Of a stretch of DNA of 64,000 bases, positions 26,707-35,462 are shown in pieces. The stretch covers positions 62,001-126,000 of the forward strand of contig JASLHI010000005.1 of assembly GCA_030149815.1 (NCBI GenBank). Direction: 5' to 3'. A program made the translations under genes and the position numbers. The notes below the pieces were generated by a model. It searched no databases. It saw nothing but the letters and a program-made list of their open reading frames with translations, and was not told the DNA's origin. The first letter of the stretch is position 1. Every line of letters begins with the position of its first letter. The DNA comes from Aquirhabdus sp. (lineage in GTDB: Bacteria; Pseudomonadota; Gammaproteobacteria; Pseudomonadales; Moraxellaceae).

Positions 26707-28341
26707 TCAGTTGATATGATTTGTGGTGGTCGCGTTGGTGGTGTGGGGAAGTGTGACTAGTGCGTGACGTGCTTGAGATAATTCGACTGCATCATCAAAC
26801 CAGTGTCTCACACCGTCTATTTCTTGATAGTTTTCATGTCCTTTACCCGCTAAAACGACAGCATCACCTGCACGGCTTTCGCGTACTGCTTGTAGAATGG
26901 CTTGCCTGCGATCAGGTTCGACCGTAATCCGTGCTAACTCATCAGGACTTAGACCATTCAGCATGTCGGCGATAATGGCATTTGCATCTTCAGTACGCGG
27001 ATTATCGGAGGTCACGATCAGTCGATCAGCATCTTGCAGCGCAGCGCGGGTCATGAGAGGGCGTTTTCCTTTGTCTCGATCCCCGCCACAGCCAAAGACG
27101 CAGATCAATTGTCCTGCAACATGAGGTCGTAAACTGGTCAACACTTGAGTTAAGGCATCGGGTGTATGCGCATAATCCACGATGAGTAATAACGACTCAT
27201 CCGCAATGACTTGCATCCGACCCGCTGCGCCAATTAATTTTGGTACAGCTGCAACCACTTGGTCTAAGGATAAGCCGAGAGCCAGTGCTCCTGCGACAGC
27301 TGCCAAGAGGTTCGAGACATTAAAACGTCCCAATAATGGACTTTGTAGCGTCACGATGCCGAAAGGTGTCTGAATTTCTAGGGTTGCACCGTTTAAGGTG
27401 AAATCAGATTTGAGAACATAAAAATCAGCAGGGATAGTGGTGTGAATGGAATAACGCCAGACCACAATATTAGGCGTAATGTGGTTGAGCATTAACGCGC
27501 TGGCAGGATCATCGGCATTGACGATGGCATACTTTAATTCTGGGAAATATTGAGGGTTGAATAGTCTTGATTTTGCTTCAGCGTAAGCCTCAAATGTGCC
27601 GTGATAGTCTAAGTGATCGCGGGTCAGATTGGTAAAAATCGCCACCTCAACAGGTGTGCCTGCCAAGCGTCCTTGTTCTAGACCGTGCGAACTAGCTTCC
27701 AGACTGGCAAGCGTTGCACCTTGTTCGGCGTATTCATGCAGCTTATTTTGTAAATGCAGTGCATCAAGTGTGGTATGTGTGGATGGCGTCAGATGAGGCA
27801 AGATGCCATTCCCTGTTGTTCCCAAGACTGCGCTGAGTTGTCCTGCATGTGACCGGAGTTCCGCGAGTAGACGTGAGACGGTGGTCTTGCCATTCGTTCC
27901 TGTGACCGCAGCGATACGGGCTGCTTTGTTCAGTGGTCTTTGACACTGATTAAACCGTCGTGTGATGCCGCCGATCTTTTGTCGTAAATTTTCAACATAA
28001 AGGATGCGAGGTTCATCGTCAAAACCTAATGAGGTTGGTTGTACTTCGGATAGAACCAGTGATGCACTGTGATCAAGTGCACTTTGGATATACCCCGTCA
28101 TCTTTGTCAATAAAAGGCTTTGTTGTTCGGCTGGGACAGTACCTTTGAGTGCAAAAAACAGAACACCGCTTTTAACTTGGCGACTATCGATAGCTAACGC
28201 ATTGATCTGAATGTCAGCAAACTGTGGATCCAATTGACTTGAACTTTCATTTACCAGACTCATCCGATCTTCAAAAAAATCACAAAACTTCACCGCTGGG
28301 CGAAGTGGGTTTGTGAGTGATGATGAGGTCGGATGAGTCAT
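26707..28341 (-). CDS. murE: UDP-MurNAc-L-Ala-D-Glu--2,6-diaminopimelate ligase MurE
   Basis: Cytoplasmic Mur ligase adding the third peptide residue. The ATP loop TGTNGKTTVSRL, EASSHGLEQGRL, the carbamylated-lysine region and TSDNPRTED are visible; the DNPR motif marks selectivity for meso-diaminopimelate, as expected for a Gram-negative. At 544 residues it is longer than usual by an N-terminal extension of about 25-35 residues, so the ATG at residue 27 (MSLVNESS) is an alternative start. It begins nine bases after the ftsI stop. Confidence 0.95.
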   Translation of the reverse strand: MTHPTSSSLTNPLRPAVKFCDFFEDRMSLVNESSSQLDPQFADIQINALAIDSRQVKSGVLFFALKGTVPAEQQSLLLTKMTGYIQSALDHSASLVLSEVQPTSLGFDDEPRILYVENLRQKIGGITRRFNQCQRPLNKAARIAAVTGTNGKTTVSRLLAELRSHAGQLSAVLGTTGNGILPHLTPSTHTTLDALHLQNKLHEYAEQGATLASLEASSHGLEQGRLAGTPVEVAIFTNLTRDHLDYHGTFEAYAEAKSRLFNPQYFPELKYAIVNADDPASALMLNHITPNIVVWRYSIHTTIPADFYVLKSDFTLNGATLEIQTPFGIVTLQSPLLGRFNVSNLLAAVAGALALGLSLDQVVAAVPKLIGAAGRMQVIADESLLLIVDYAHTPDALTQVLTSLRPHVAGQLICVFGCGGDRDKGKRPLMTRAALQDADRLIVTSDNPRTEDANAIIADMLNGLSPDELARITVEPDRRQAILQAVRESRAGDAVVLAGKGHENYQEIDGVRHWFDDAVELSQARHALVTLPHTTNATTTNHIN

Positions 28342-28349
28342 GGCGGTTT

Positions 28350-30179
28350 TTATCTCTTTTGTGCAGTTTTAGAAGGTTCGAGTGGTTTGTCCATCGGCAC
28401 ATTCATGAGGCGTAAAGACTCAGACATGATTTTTTGGAAAATCGGTGCAGCAACTAAACCGCCAAAATATTGACCAACAGGATTTTCAACTACGACAGCA
28501 ATGACGATGCGTGGATGACTTGCGGGTGCCATACCGATAAACAGGCCGCGATATTCATTGGCAGAGTAGCCTTTGCCATCATCGCGGAGTTTGTGCGCCG
28601 TTCCTGTTTTTCCCGCAACGCGGTAGCCAGGAATTGACGCCTGAACAGCTGTTCCGCCTTGCGCAGTGACGCCTTCCATCATGTCGATGACTTCTTCAGA
28701 AATTTTCGAATCAAACATCCGCTTACCTGGCGCAGGTCCGCTGAGTTTCATGAGGGTCACAGGATGCTCCACACCGCCTGCAGCAATAGTTTGGTAGGCT
28801 TGAGCCATTTGAATCAAACTGACGTTGAGCGCATAACCGTAAGCCATTGTCGCAGTGAGAACGGGCGTCCACGCTTTTTGCGGCGGAATAATACCGCGAC
28901 TTTCGCCTGGGAAGCCGAGTGTTGATTTTTGTCCCAATCCTAAGCGTTTGTAGAATAGAGGCATAGTTTCTGGTGGTAGCGAGAGTGCAATTTTGGCTGC
29001 ACCCACGTTACTTGATTTCACGATAATCCCTTTGAGATCCAATACACCATTGAGATGGTCGTCATGAATCGTATGACCGCCGACGACGAGTGAGCCGGGG
29101 TTGGTATCTACTTTCGTGAATGGCTGATATTTACCACTTTCTAATGCGGCAGAGATGGTAAGCGGTTTCATGGTCGAACCCGGCTCAAAACTATCAATGA
29201 CACCGCGATTTCGCATAGCATCTTTGTTTTCTAAATCATTGGGATCATTCGGGTTGAAGGATGGCCAACTGGTCATTGCGAGGATTTCACCAGTTTGCGC
29301 ATCTATCGCAATGGCCGTTGCAGAGCGTGCGTTATCAAAGATACCGCCCGCCGCGAGTTCACGATACATAATGTATTGGATGCGACCATCAATACTCAGC
29401 GTCACATCTTGTCCAGGTTGTTCCGCTTGAATGAGATCCACATCTTTAATGCGATTGCCTTGTTTGTCATGCATGACGCGCATTTTGCCATCATGTCCTG
29501 CAAGGACTTCGTTGTATTGCGCTTCTAATCCTTCGATCCCTTTGCCTGCACGATTCGTGATGCCGAGAAGCTGTGCATTGGGCTGTGCTTGAGGATAGAA
29601 ACGTTGATAATCGACTTGCTTATATACCGATTGAAATTTACGACTCATGACGATGTCGGCATCTTCTGGGCGCATTTGTCGGCGCAAGAGCAAGTAGCGT
29701 GAATGTGGTTTACTTTGGATTTGTGCGTTCAACTTGCTTGGATCAATCCCAACAGCCAACGCCAACGCATTCAGATCAAAATCAGTTTTAGGCATTTTGA
29801 GTTTTAATGCGCGACTGTTTGGATCTTTACGAAGCTTCTCCATCGTATCTTGCATTTCTGCTTTGGTTTGTAAGTATTCTTTGGGATCTAACCACAAGGT
29901 CGTCAGCGGCGTACTGATCGCCAGTGGAACACCATTGCGATCCAGAAACATACCGCGATGTGCAGGAATACTATCTACGCTCAATACCATTGCATCTGCT
30001 TTGGCTTGTAGAAACTTATGATTTAGAACTTGTAGATAAAATGCTCTGCTGAGTAGACTGGCAAAAATGATGAGCATAATGATCCACAACACGCGATACC
30101 GCCAGCTATCGCGCTCAACTGTCGAGCGCTGTGATACATGGCTTTGTCGCTTTACAGCGCGTTTCATTGCGGTACTCAT
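28350..30179 (-). CDS. ftsI: peptidoglycan D,D-transpeptidase FtsI (PBP3)
   Basis: Septal class B penicillin-binding protein that cross-links peptidoglycan during division. The 609-residue protein has a cytoplasmic basic tail, one membrane helix near residues 27-48, a pedestal domain, and the transpeptidase domain with STMK (in FEPGSTMKPL), SSN (in VKSSNVGA) and KTG (in VAGKTGTAHK). It overlaps ftsL by four bases upstream, as is normal for the division cluster. Confidence 0.97.
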   Translation of the reverse strand: MSTAMKRAVKRQSHVSQRSTVERDSWRYRVLWIIMLIIFASLLSRAFYLQVLNHKFLQAKADAMVLSVDSIPAHRGMFLDRNGVPLAISTPLTTLWLDPKEYLQTKAEMQDTMEKLRKDPNSRALKLKMPKTDFDLNALALAVGIDPSKLNAQIQSKPHSRYLLLRRQMRPEDADIVMSRKFQSVYKQVDYQRFYPQAQPNAQLLGITNRAGKGIEGLEAQYNEVLAGHDGKMRVMHDKQGNRIKDVDLIQAEQPGQDVTLSIDGRIQYIMYRELAAGGIFDNARSATAIAIDAQTGEILAMTSWPSFNPNDPNDLENKDAMRNRGVIDSFEPGSTMKPLTISAALESGKYQPFTKVDTNPGSLVVGGHTIHDDHLNGVLDLKGIIVKSSNVGAAKIALSLPPETMPLFYKRLGLGQKSTLGFPGESRGIIPPQKAWTPVLTATMAYGYALNVSLIQMAQAYQTIAAGGVEHPVTLMKLSGPAPGKRMFDSKISEEVIDMMEGVTAQGGTAVQASIPGYRVAGKTGTAHKLRDDGKGYSANEYRGLFIGMAPASHPRIVIAVVVENPVGQYFGGLVAAPIFQKIMSESLRLMNVPMDKPLEPSKTAQKR

Positions 30180-30622
30180 GGCGCAACTCCTTGTGGAGCT
30201 GTGCCTGTTTGATCAGGTATTGTTGAATTCACAGGGGTTGCAGTCGTGGCTAAACCGTGTGCATTAGGCAAGGTCAATGTCAAAATCTGGCTTGCAGGAG
30301 GCGAATACATATGGAGGTAAATCACAGCGCGACTGCCTATTTGTGTTGTTGCCCCAAACGTTTGTTGCTCAATCAGTAATCGGCCCCACTCGACATCAAG
30401 TTGATCACGAATTTGTTTGGATTTTTGCCAGACCTTAAATTCTTGACGTGTTTCGTGTGCTTGAAACGCAACACTGAGCGCACTCCCAATGATACCAGCG
30501 ACAAGCACGGAAACAATAAGTGCATCAAATAATACGATGCGAAATGGCGTTGTATTAGTCGCAGGTTTCTTTTGCATAGTAGTAGACGATGAGTTCGGCA
30601 TAGGGCGAGATGAGCTGATCAT
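30176..30622 (-). CDS. ftsL: cell division protein FtsL
   Basis: Small bitopic division protein that forms a complex with FtsB and FtsQ. From ATG 30622, which overlaps the rsmH stop as ATGA, it is 148 residues: a short Ser/Pro-rich cytoplasmic tail, one membrane helix (about 35-55), and a periplasmic coiled-coil segment with the FtsL-like VEWGRLLIEQQTFG. A proline/threonine-rich C-terminal tail of about 40 residues extends beyond the usual FtsL length. The position between rsmH and ftsI supports the call. Confidence 0.9.
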   Translation of the reverse strand: MISSSRPMPNSSSTTMQKKPATNTTPFRIVLFDALIVSVLVAGIIGSALSVAFQAHETRQEFKVWQKSKQIRDQLDVEWGRLLIEQQTFGATTQIGSRAVIYLHMYSPPASQILTLTLPNAHGLATTATPVNSTIPDQTGTAPQGVAP

Positions 30623-31596
30623 GATTGTATGGTTTCTTGAGTCCGTTCGGCAACGCGTAGCCATGCGCTTCGTGCGCGCGGGTTTGCATGCACTTCAGCA
30701 TCGCTCGGTGCGATACGTGCGATTTTTTTCAAAGTTTTAGGTTTCGTGATGAGCGGCATGGGCGTCCAGCTAGAATTTTCGACATTTGGATTGGCTTCAT
30801 GTTGGATAAACTGCTTGACGCGACGATCCTCCAGCGAATGAAAGCTAATGACGGCCAATCTTCCTCCAGCAACCAGACATTCTACCGCCTGTGGTAAGAA
30901 TAGATCTAAATCATCAAGTTCGCGATTAATCGCAATGCGAATGGCTTGAAAACTGCGTGTAGCAGGGTGCTTATGTTTTTCCCATTTAGGATGCGCGGCT
31001 TTGACGACTTCAGCGAGTTCGGCTGTGGTTTCCATGCGCCCCGCTGCTTTAATCGCACGTGCAATGCGTCGACTATGGCGTTCTTCGCCGAATTGATACA
31101 GCACGTCCGCAAGATCGCCTTCGTCGATTTGCATGAGCCAATCCGCAGCGGTCATGCCTTTGCTGTTGTCCATGCGCATATCTAGCGGACCGTTGTTCAT
31201 AAAACTAAAACCACGATCAGCGACATCGAGTTGCGGAGAAGACACCCCTAAATCCGCCATAATACCATCGACATGTGTGTAACCGAGTTGATGTAGTTGC
31301 TGCTTTAGATCAGAAAAGCTTGCATGGATCATGGTCAATCGCGGATCAGTTTGCATCAACCGTGCACCTTCAGCTTGTGCATCTGGGTCTTTATCAAAAG
31401 CGAGGACACGACTGTTTGCATCTAATCTGGCGAGTAATGCCCGTGTATGCCCACCACGTCCAAAGGTTGCATCGACATAGACGCCAGAGACTCGATCAGC
31501 AATCAATGCATCAATGGTCTCGTGAAGTAACACGGATAGATGTGCGGCCTGTGCGGTAGGTTGAGTTGTGGTCGCCGTTGTGGAAACATCTATCAT
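30619..31596 (-). CDS. rsmH: 16S rRNA m4C1402 methyltransferase RsmH
   Basis: Cytoplasmic SAM-dependent enzyme methylating N4 of C1402 in 16S rRNA (formerly MraW). The 325-residue protein starts with SVLLHETIDAL and shows the SAM motif YVDATFGRGGHTRALL, DGIMADLGVSSPQLD, RGFSFMNNGPLDMRMD and the C-terminal LAVISFHSLEDRRVK. It opens the division/wall cluster. No mraZ-like gene precedes it; the next gene upstream is the divergent pilR. Confidence 0.96.
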   Translation of the reverse strand: MIDVSTTATTTQPTAQAAHLSVLLHETIDALIADRVSGVYVDATFGRGGHTRALLARLDANSRVLAFDKDPDAQAEGARLMQTDPRLTMIHASFSDLKQQLHQLGYTHVDGIMADLGVSSPQLDVADRGFSFMNNGPLDMRMDNSKGMTAADWLMQIDEGDLADVLYQFGEERHSRRIARAIKAAGRMETTAELAEVVKAAHPKWEKHKHPATRSFQAIRIAINRELDDLDLFLPQAVECLVAGGRLAVISFHSLEDRRVKQFIQHEANPNVENSSWTPMPLITKPKTLKKIARIAPSDAEVHANPRARSAWLRVAERTQETIQS

Positions 31597-31917
31597 GCGG
31601 TTGTCGTGCCTTTTGGATAGCTTTGTAAATAATCAGGATGATTGCGAGATGGTCGCGTTGAACAAGTTTTTCATTCATGTGGTCATATCTTGAAACCGCC
31701 CTTCTTTTCATCGAATAAAAAAGAAAGAGGCTATTCAAACATAACGCAATCTAGCATTATCGCAGCGAGAATGGATGCGTCAAGAAAACTTATTCAAAAA
31801 TTGATTGCATCCGTAAAATAAAATGCAATAGCATGCTCTATTGCCAATATGTCCGCATTCAAAACATCTATTCTGTGATGTTAATGCGTGATTTGACTCT
31901 TTGGAAAGGACTCTTTT
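31597..31917. other. divergent control region between rsmH and pilR
   Basis: About 320 AT-rich bases with no gene. It must hold the promoter of the division cluster (leftward) and that of pilR (rightward). No mraZ remnant was seen. I could not pick a convincing single promoter. Confidence 0.5.
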
Positions 31918-33426
31918 GTGACACGCCCGATAGCCCTCATCGTTGATGATGAAGAAGATCTTTTAACCCTGATGCGGATGACTTTGCTTCGTATGGGGAT
32001 TGATGCCGAAACCGCAGGAACGCTCAAAGAAGCGCAGAGCTGGCTGAAGCGTCAAGATTTTGACTTTTGTATGACCGATTTGAACTTGCCTGATGGCAGT
32101 GGTTTAACACTCGTTGCAGATGCCGTTCGGGATTATCCGAGTATGCCGATTGCCGTGATCACGGCGTATGGCAGTATGGACGTGGCGATTGATGCGCTGA
32201 AAAAAGGTGCATTTGATTTTGTCAGTAAACCTGTCGAACTGGCGCGATTACGTACATTGGTTGAGCGTGCTTTACAGGTCAATGCGCCTTCACCAGCGGC
32301 CAATGCAGAAGCTCAACTCAGCGAAAATCTTTTGATCGGCAAAGCACCTGTTATGCAGAATTTGCGTGCGACGCTGACAAAATTAGCTCGATCACAAGCA
32401 CCTGTCTATATCAGTGGCGAATCTGGTACCGGTAAAGAAGTTGTTGCGCGTTTAATTCATTTGCTCAGCCCACGAAGTAGTGGTGCGTTTATTCCCGTCA
32501 ACTGTGGTGCAATTCCAGCCGAACTGATGGAAAGTGAATTCTTCGGCCACAAGAAAGGAAGTTTCACTGGCGCAAGTGAGGATAAGCTTGGTCTTTTTCA
32601 GTCTGCACATGGTGGCACACTATTTTTAGATGAAGTGGCTGATTTGCCCCTTGCGATGCAAGTCAAATTATTGCGTGCAATCCAAGAGAAAAAAGTTCGT
32701 CCGATCGGCACGCAAACAGAAGTTCCAGTGGATATCCGATTACTGAGTGCAACGCACAAAAATCTACAGGCTCAAGTGAACGCAGGTGGTTTCCGCCAAG
32801 ATTTATTTTATCGTATCAATGTGATTGAGGTGCAGGTTCCGCCTTTGCGTGAGCGTGGCGATGATATTTTATTATTGGCAGATACGTTTCTAAATCGCCT
32901 ATGCAATGATTGGGGGATTACGCCGCCAAAACTTTCTAAAACGGCACAGCAGCAATTACTGAGCTATACATTCCCTGGTAATGTGCGGGAGTTGCAGAAT
33001 ACGCTCGAGCGCGCACTGACATTGTGTGACGATGGCGTGATTCTGCCTGAGCATCTGAAATTAAACGATGCACATCAATTCGAGAACTCTTTCCAGCCAA
33101 TTTCACGACTGGGTGAATCGGTACAGACTCAAAGTTTGTTTAATACCGCATTGAATCAACCCACAAATGTTTCTCTAAATGCGGTGCCGTCCTTGAAGAA
33201 TCTTCCGGCTCAAGGTTTAGAGGTGTATTTACAAGAAATCGAACGCCATATTATCCAGCAGGCATTAGATGCTAGTTTATGGAATCGTACCGCTGCGGCA
33301 AAGAAACTTGGAATGTCTTTTCGATCTCTACGCTATCGTCTGAAAAAACTCGGATTGGGAACAGATTCTGATACGGATGATGCTGATGATTTAGAAATGG
33401 ATACTAAAGGCAGCGATGAACGCTGA
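31918..33426 (+). CDS. pilR: sigma54-dependent response regulator PilR
   Basis: NtrC-family activator of sigma54 promoters, in Pseudomonas required for pilin transcription. The receiver domain carries Asp54 (FCMTDLNLPDG). The AAA+ domain has Walker A GESGTGKE and a sigma54-contact loop GSFTGA (214-219, a Ser variant of GAFTGA, as in Pseudomonas PilR), plus GGTLFLDEVADLP. The Fis-type helix-turn-helix is at the C-terminus (WNRTAAAKKLGMSFRSLRYR). At 502 residues it is longer than usual, through a Gln/Asn-rich linker before the HTH. The start is GTG at 31918 with AAGGA upstream. Confidence 0.9.
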   Translation: MTRPIALIVDDEEDLLTLMRMTLLRMGIDAETAGTLKEAQSWLKRQDFDFCMTDLNLPDGSGLTLVADAVRDYPSMPIAVITAYGSMDVAIDALKKGAFDFVSKPVELARLRTLVERALQVNAPSPAANAEAQLSENLLIGKAPVMQNLRATLTKLARSQAPVYISGESGTGKEVVARLIHLLSPRSSGAFIPVNCGAIPAELMESEFFGHKKGSFTGASEDKLGLFQSAHGGTLFLDEVADLPLAMQVKLLRAIQEKKVRPIGTQTEVPVDIRLLSATHKNLQAQVNAGGFRQDLFYRINVIEVQVPPLRERGDDILLLADTFLNRLCNDWGITPPKLSKTAQQQLLSYTFPGNVRELQNTLERALTLCDDGVILPEHLKLNDAHQFENSFQPISRLGESVQTQSLFNTALNQPTNVSLNAVPSLKNLPAQGLEVYLQEIERHIIQQALDASLWNRTAAAKKLGMSFRSLRYRLKKLGLGTDSDTDDADDLEMDTKGSDER

Positions 33427-33608
33427 TCTAATCGTATTTACTCAGTGATACTTCACAATATGGATCTAAATAAAATGAATTATTTTTCAATGATTTATTT
33501 TATTAATCCGTTGGGTGATTCTTTAGTGTATTTGTGAGAATTGGTTTAATTCAAATCCTGTCATTTCCATAAAGACTATAAATTTTCCTGATTTTGGATG
33601 TGCGATTT

Positions 33609-35462
33609 ATGGCTGTTAAACCCGTCCAATCTGCCCCGAATTTTAATGCTGGTGCTGCCAATCCTATGTTGGCGCATTTTCATTATGCACAAGCTAAGCA
33701 AGCGCAAATAATCAATCAGTGGCAGCAGGTTTGTGTGCATGCCCAAGCCTGTGTTGTCGCAGCAAGGCAGGATGTAAAACTACGCATACTGGCTAAAGAA
33801 TTACTGGCTGAAGGTCTGAGTAGGACTCATCAGATAGAACAAGCTTTGATCACACTGATTGAGCTGAATCAATTAAAGCCTAATGATCCAGTTGTCTTGA
33901 GCAATATTGGGCTTAGTTTGACGTCTCTGCATCGTTATGAAGAAGCGATTTCTTATCTACAACAAGCCGTGAGTCTCCAGCCTGATTACGCGATAGCGCA
34001 TGTGAATTTGGGTCTAGCATTTTCTAAACATGGAGAAAATGAGCAGGCAAAATCTTGTTATTTCGAAGCAATTCGTATCGACCCTCAATTTATGCAACCT
34101 AAGCATAATTTAGGACGATTATTCATGGACGAAGGGTTAGTTGATGAGGCCCAACAGGTGTTTGAAGAGGTTCTGCAATATGAGCCTAATCATCTGAAAG
34201 TGCAGGGTAATGTGATTTTCATGCAGTATTCTCGCTATCCGTTAGATTTACAACTGATCAAAGAGATGACGCAACGTTTTGCGCGTGTGATTGAGCATGG
34301 CGTGGTTTTGGCTGCGCAACCGAAGCCGTCACAATTACAACGACATGCGCCACTCATCGTTGGTTTTGTTTCTGGAGATTTGCGCGAACACCCTGTGGGG
34401 TTCTTTTTAGAGAGTACTTTGACACAGATTAATGCAAATCCTGAATTATCTCGTCAATTAACCCTAGTCGCTTATAGCAATAGATCTTCACAAGATGAAT
34501 ATCAGCGTCGATTACATGCCCAGTTTGATGTGTGGCGTGACATTGAGGGTTGGAGTGATGATCAATTCGTTGAACAAATCAATCAAGATCAGATTGATAT
34601 ATTGATTGATTTATCAGGAAATACTGACTACCACCGCTTAACTGCTTTTGCAAAGAAACCAGCACCATTACAAATCAGTTGGTTAGGCTATTTTGGATCA
34701 ACAGGGTTAGCAAGTATTGATTATGTCCTTGCGGATTCTGTGAGTGTTCCAGAGGGTGAGGAACGTTGGTTTTCTGAGAAGATTTGGCGGTTGCCTCATT
34801 TGAGGTATTGTTTTTCTACTCCGAATCATGCTCCAGATGTGAGTCCGTTGCCGTCTTTAACACAAACAACGATGGTGATGGGATGCTATCAAGTCTCAAG
34901 CAAAATGAATGATGGCGTACTTCGCTGTTGGAGTGATGTTCTAAAAGCATGTCCGAATGTCCGCTTGCGTATTCAGTCTATTGATTTTGTTCGAGCTAAG
35001 TTGAAGGATTTGTTTGTTGAACGATTGATAAAGGCAAATATTGATATTGGGCGAGTTGATTTAATTGGAAATATGACTCGTAAAGACTATCTTGAGTCTT
35101 ATGCGGAAGTCGATATTCTATTGGATACATTCCCTTATCCTGGAGGCACGACGACTGCGGAAGCACTTTGGATGGGCGTGCCTACCTTGACACTGGCGTT
35201 ACCGAGTATGCTTGGTCGGCAAGGTGAAGCGCTTATGATGAATGCGGGATTGTCTAATTGGATTGCTCGTAGCGAAGAAGAATACGTACAGAAAGCGATT
35301 GCTTGGGGAAGTGTAGCTACAGAACAACGCCAAGAGTTGGCAGCGCTCAGAGCTAAGTTACGTGAACAAGTGCGCCAAAGTCCTGTGTTTGAAGCCAAGC
35401 AATTCGCCACTGATTTTGTTGATGCGTTATATGGAATGTGGAACGAAAAATATGGCTCATAA
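33609..35462 (+). CDS. TPR-containing GT41 glycosyltransferase (OGT/SPINDLY-like), copy 1
   Basis: A 617-residue protein with an N-terminal alpha-helical region, TPR repeats at about 85-200 (VVLSNIGLSLTSLHRYEEA, AIAHVNLGLAFSKHGENEQA) and a C-terminal GT41 domain from about 245. Family blocks are GDLREHPVGFFLE, ISWLGYFGSTG, DYVLAD and FPYPGGTTTAEALWMGVP. GT41 enzymes transfer a sugar to protein Ser/Thr or Asn in the cytoplasm; the target here is unknown. At the position where copy 2 has SGHT it reads SGNT (Asn338). The ATG at 33609 is preferred over the TTG at 33594 because GGATG precedes it and it aligns with copy 2. The next gene overlaps it by 11 bases. Confidence 0.87.
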   Translation: MAVKPVQSAPNFNAGAANPMLAHFHYAQAKQAQIINQWQQVCVHAQACVVAARQDVKLRILAKELLAEGLSRTHQIEQALITLIELNQLKPNDPVVLSNIGLSLTSLHRYEEAISYLQQAVSLQPDYAIAHVNLGLAFSKHGENEQAKSCYFEAIRIDPQFMQPKHNLGRLFMDEGLVDEAQQVFEEVLQYEPNHLKVQGNVIFMQYSRYPLDLQLIKEMTQRFARVIEHGVVLAAQPKPSQLQRHAPLIVGFVSGDLREHPVGFFLESTLTQINANPELSRQLTLVAYSNRSSQDEYQRRLHAQFDVWRDIEGWSDDQFVEQINQDQIDILIDLSGNTDYHRLTAFAKKPAPLQISWLGYFGSTGLASIDYVLADSVSVPEGEERWFSEKIWRLPHLRYCFSTPNHAPDVSPLPSLTQTTMVMGCYQVSSKMNDGVLRCWSDVLKACPNVRLRIQSIDFVRAKLKDLFVERLIKANIDIGRVDLIGNMTRKDYLESYAEVDILLDTFPYPGGTTTAEALWMGVPTLTLALPSMLGRQGEALMMNAGLSNWIARSEEEYVQKAIAWGSVATEQRQELAALRAKLREQVRQSPVFEAKQFATDFVDALYGMWNEKYGS

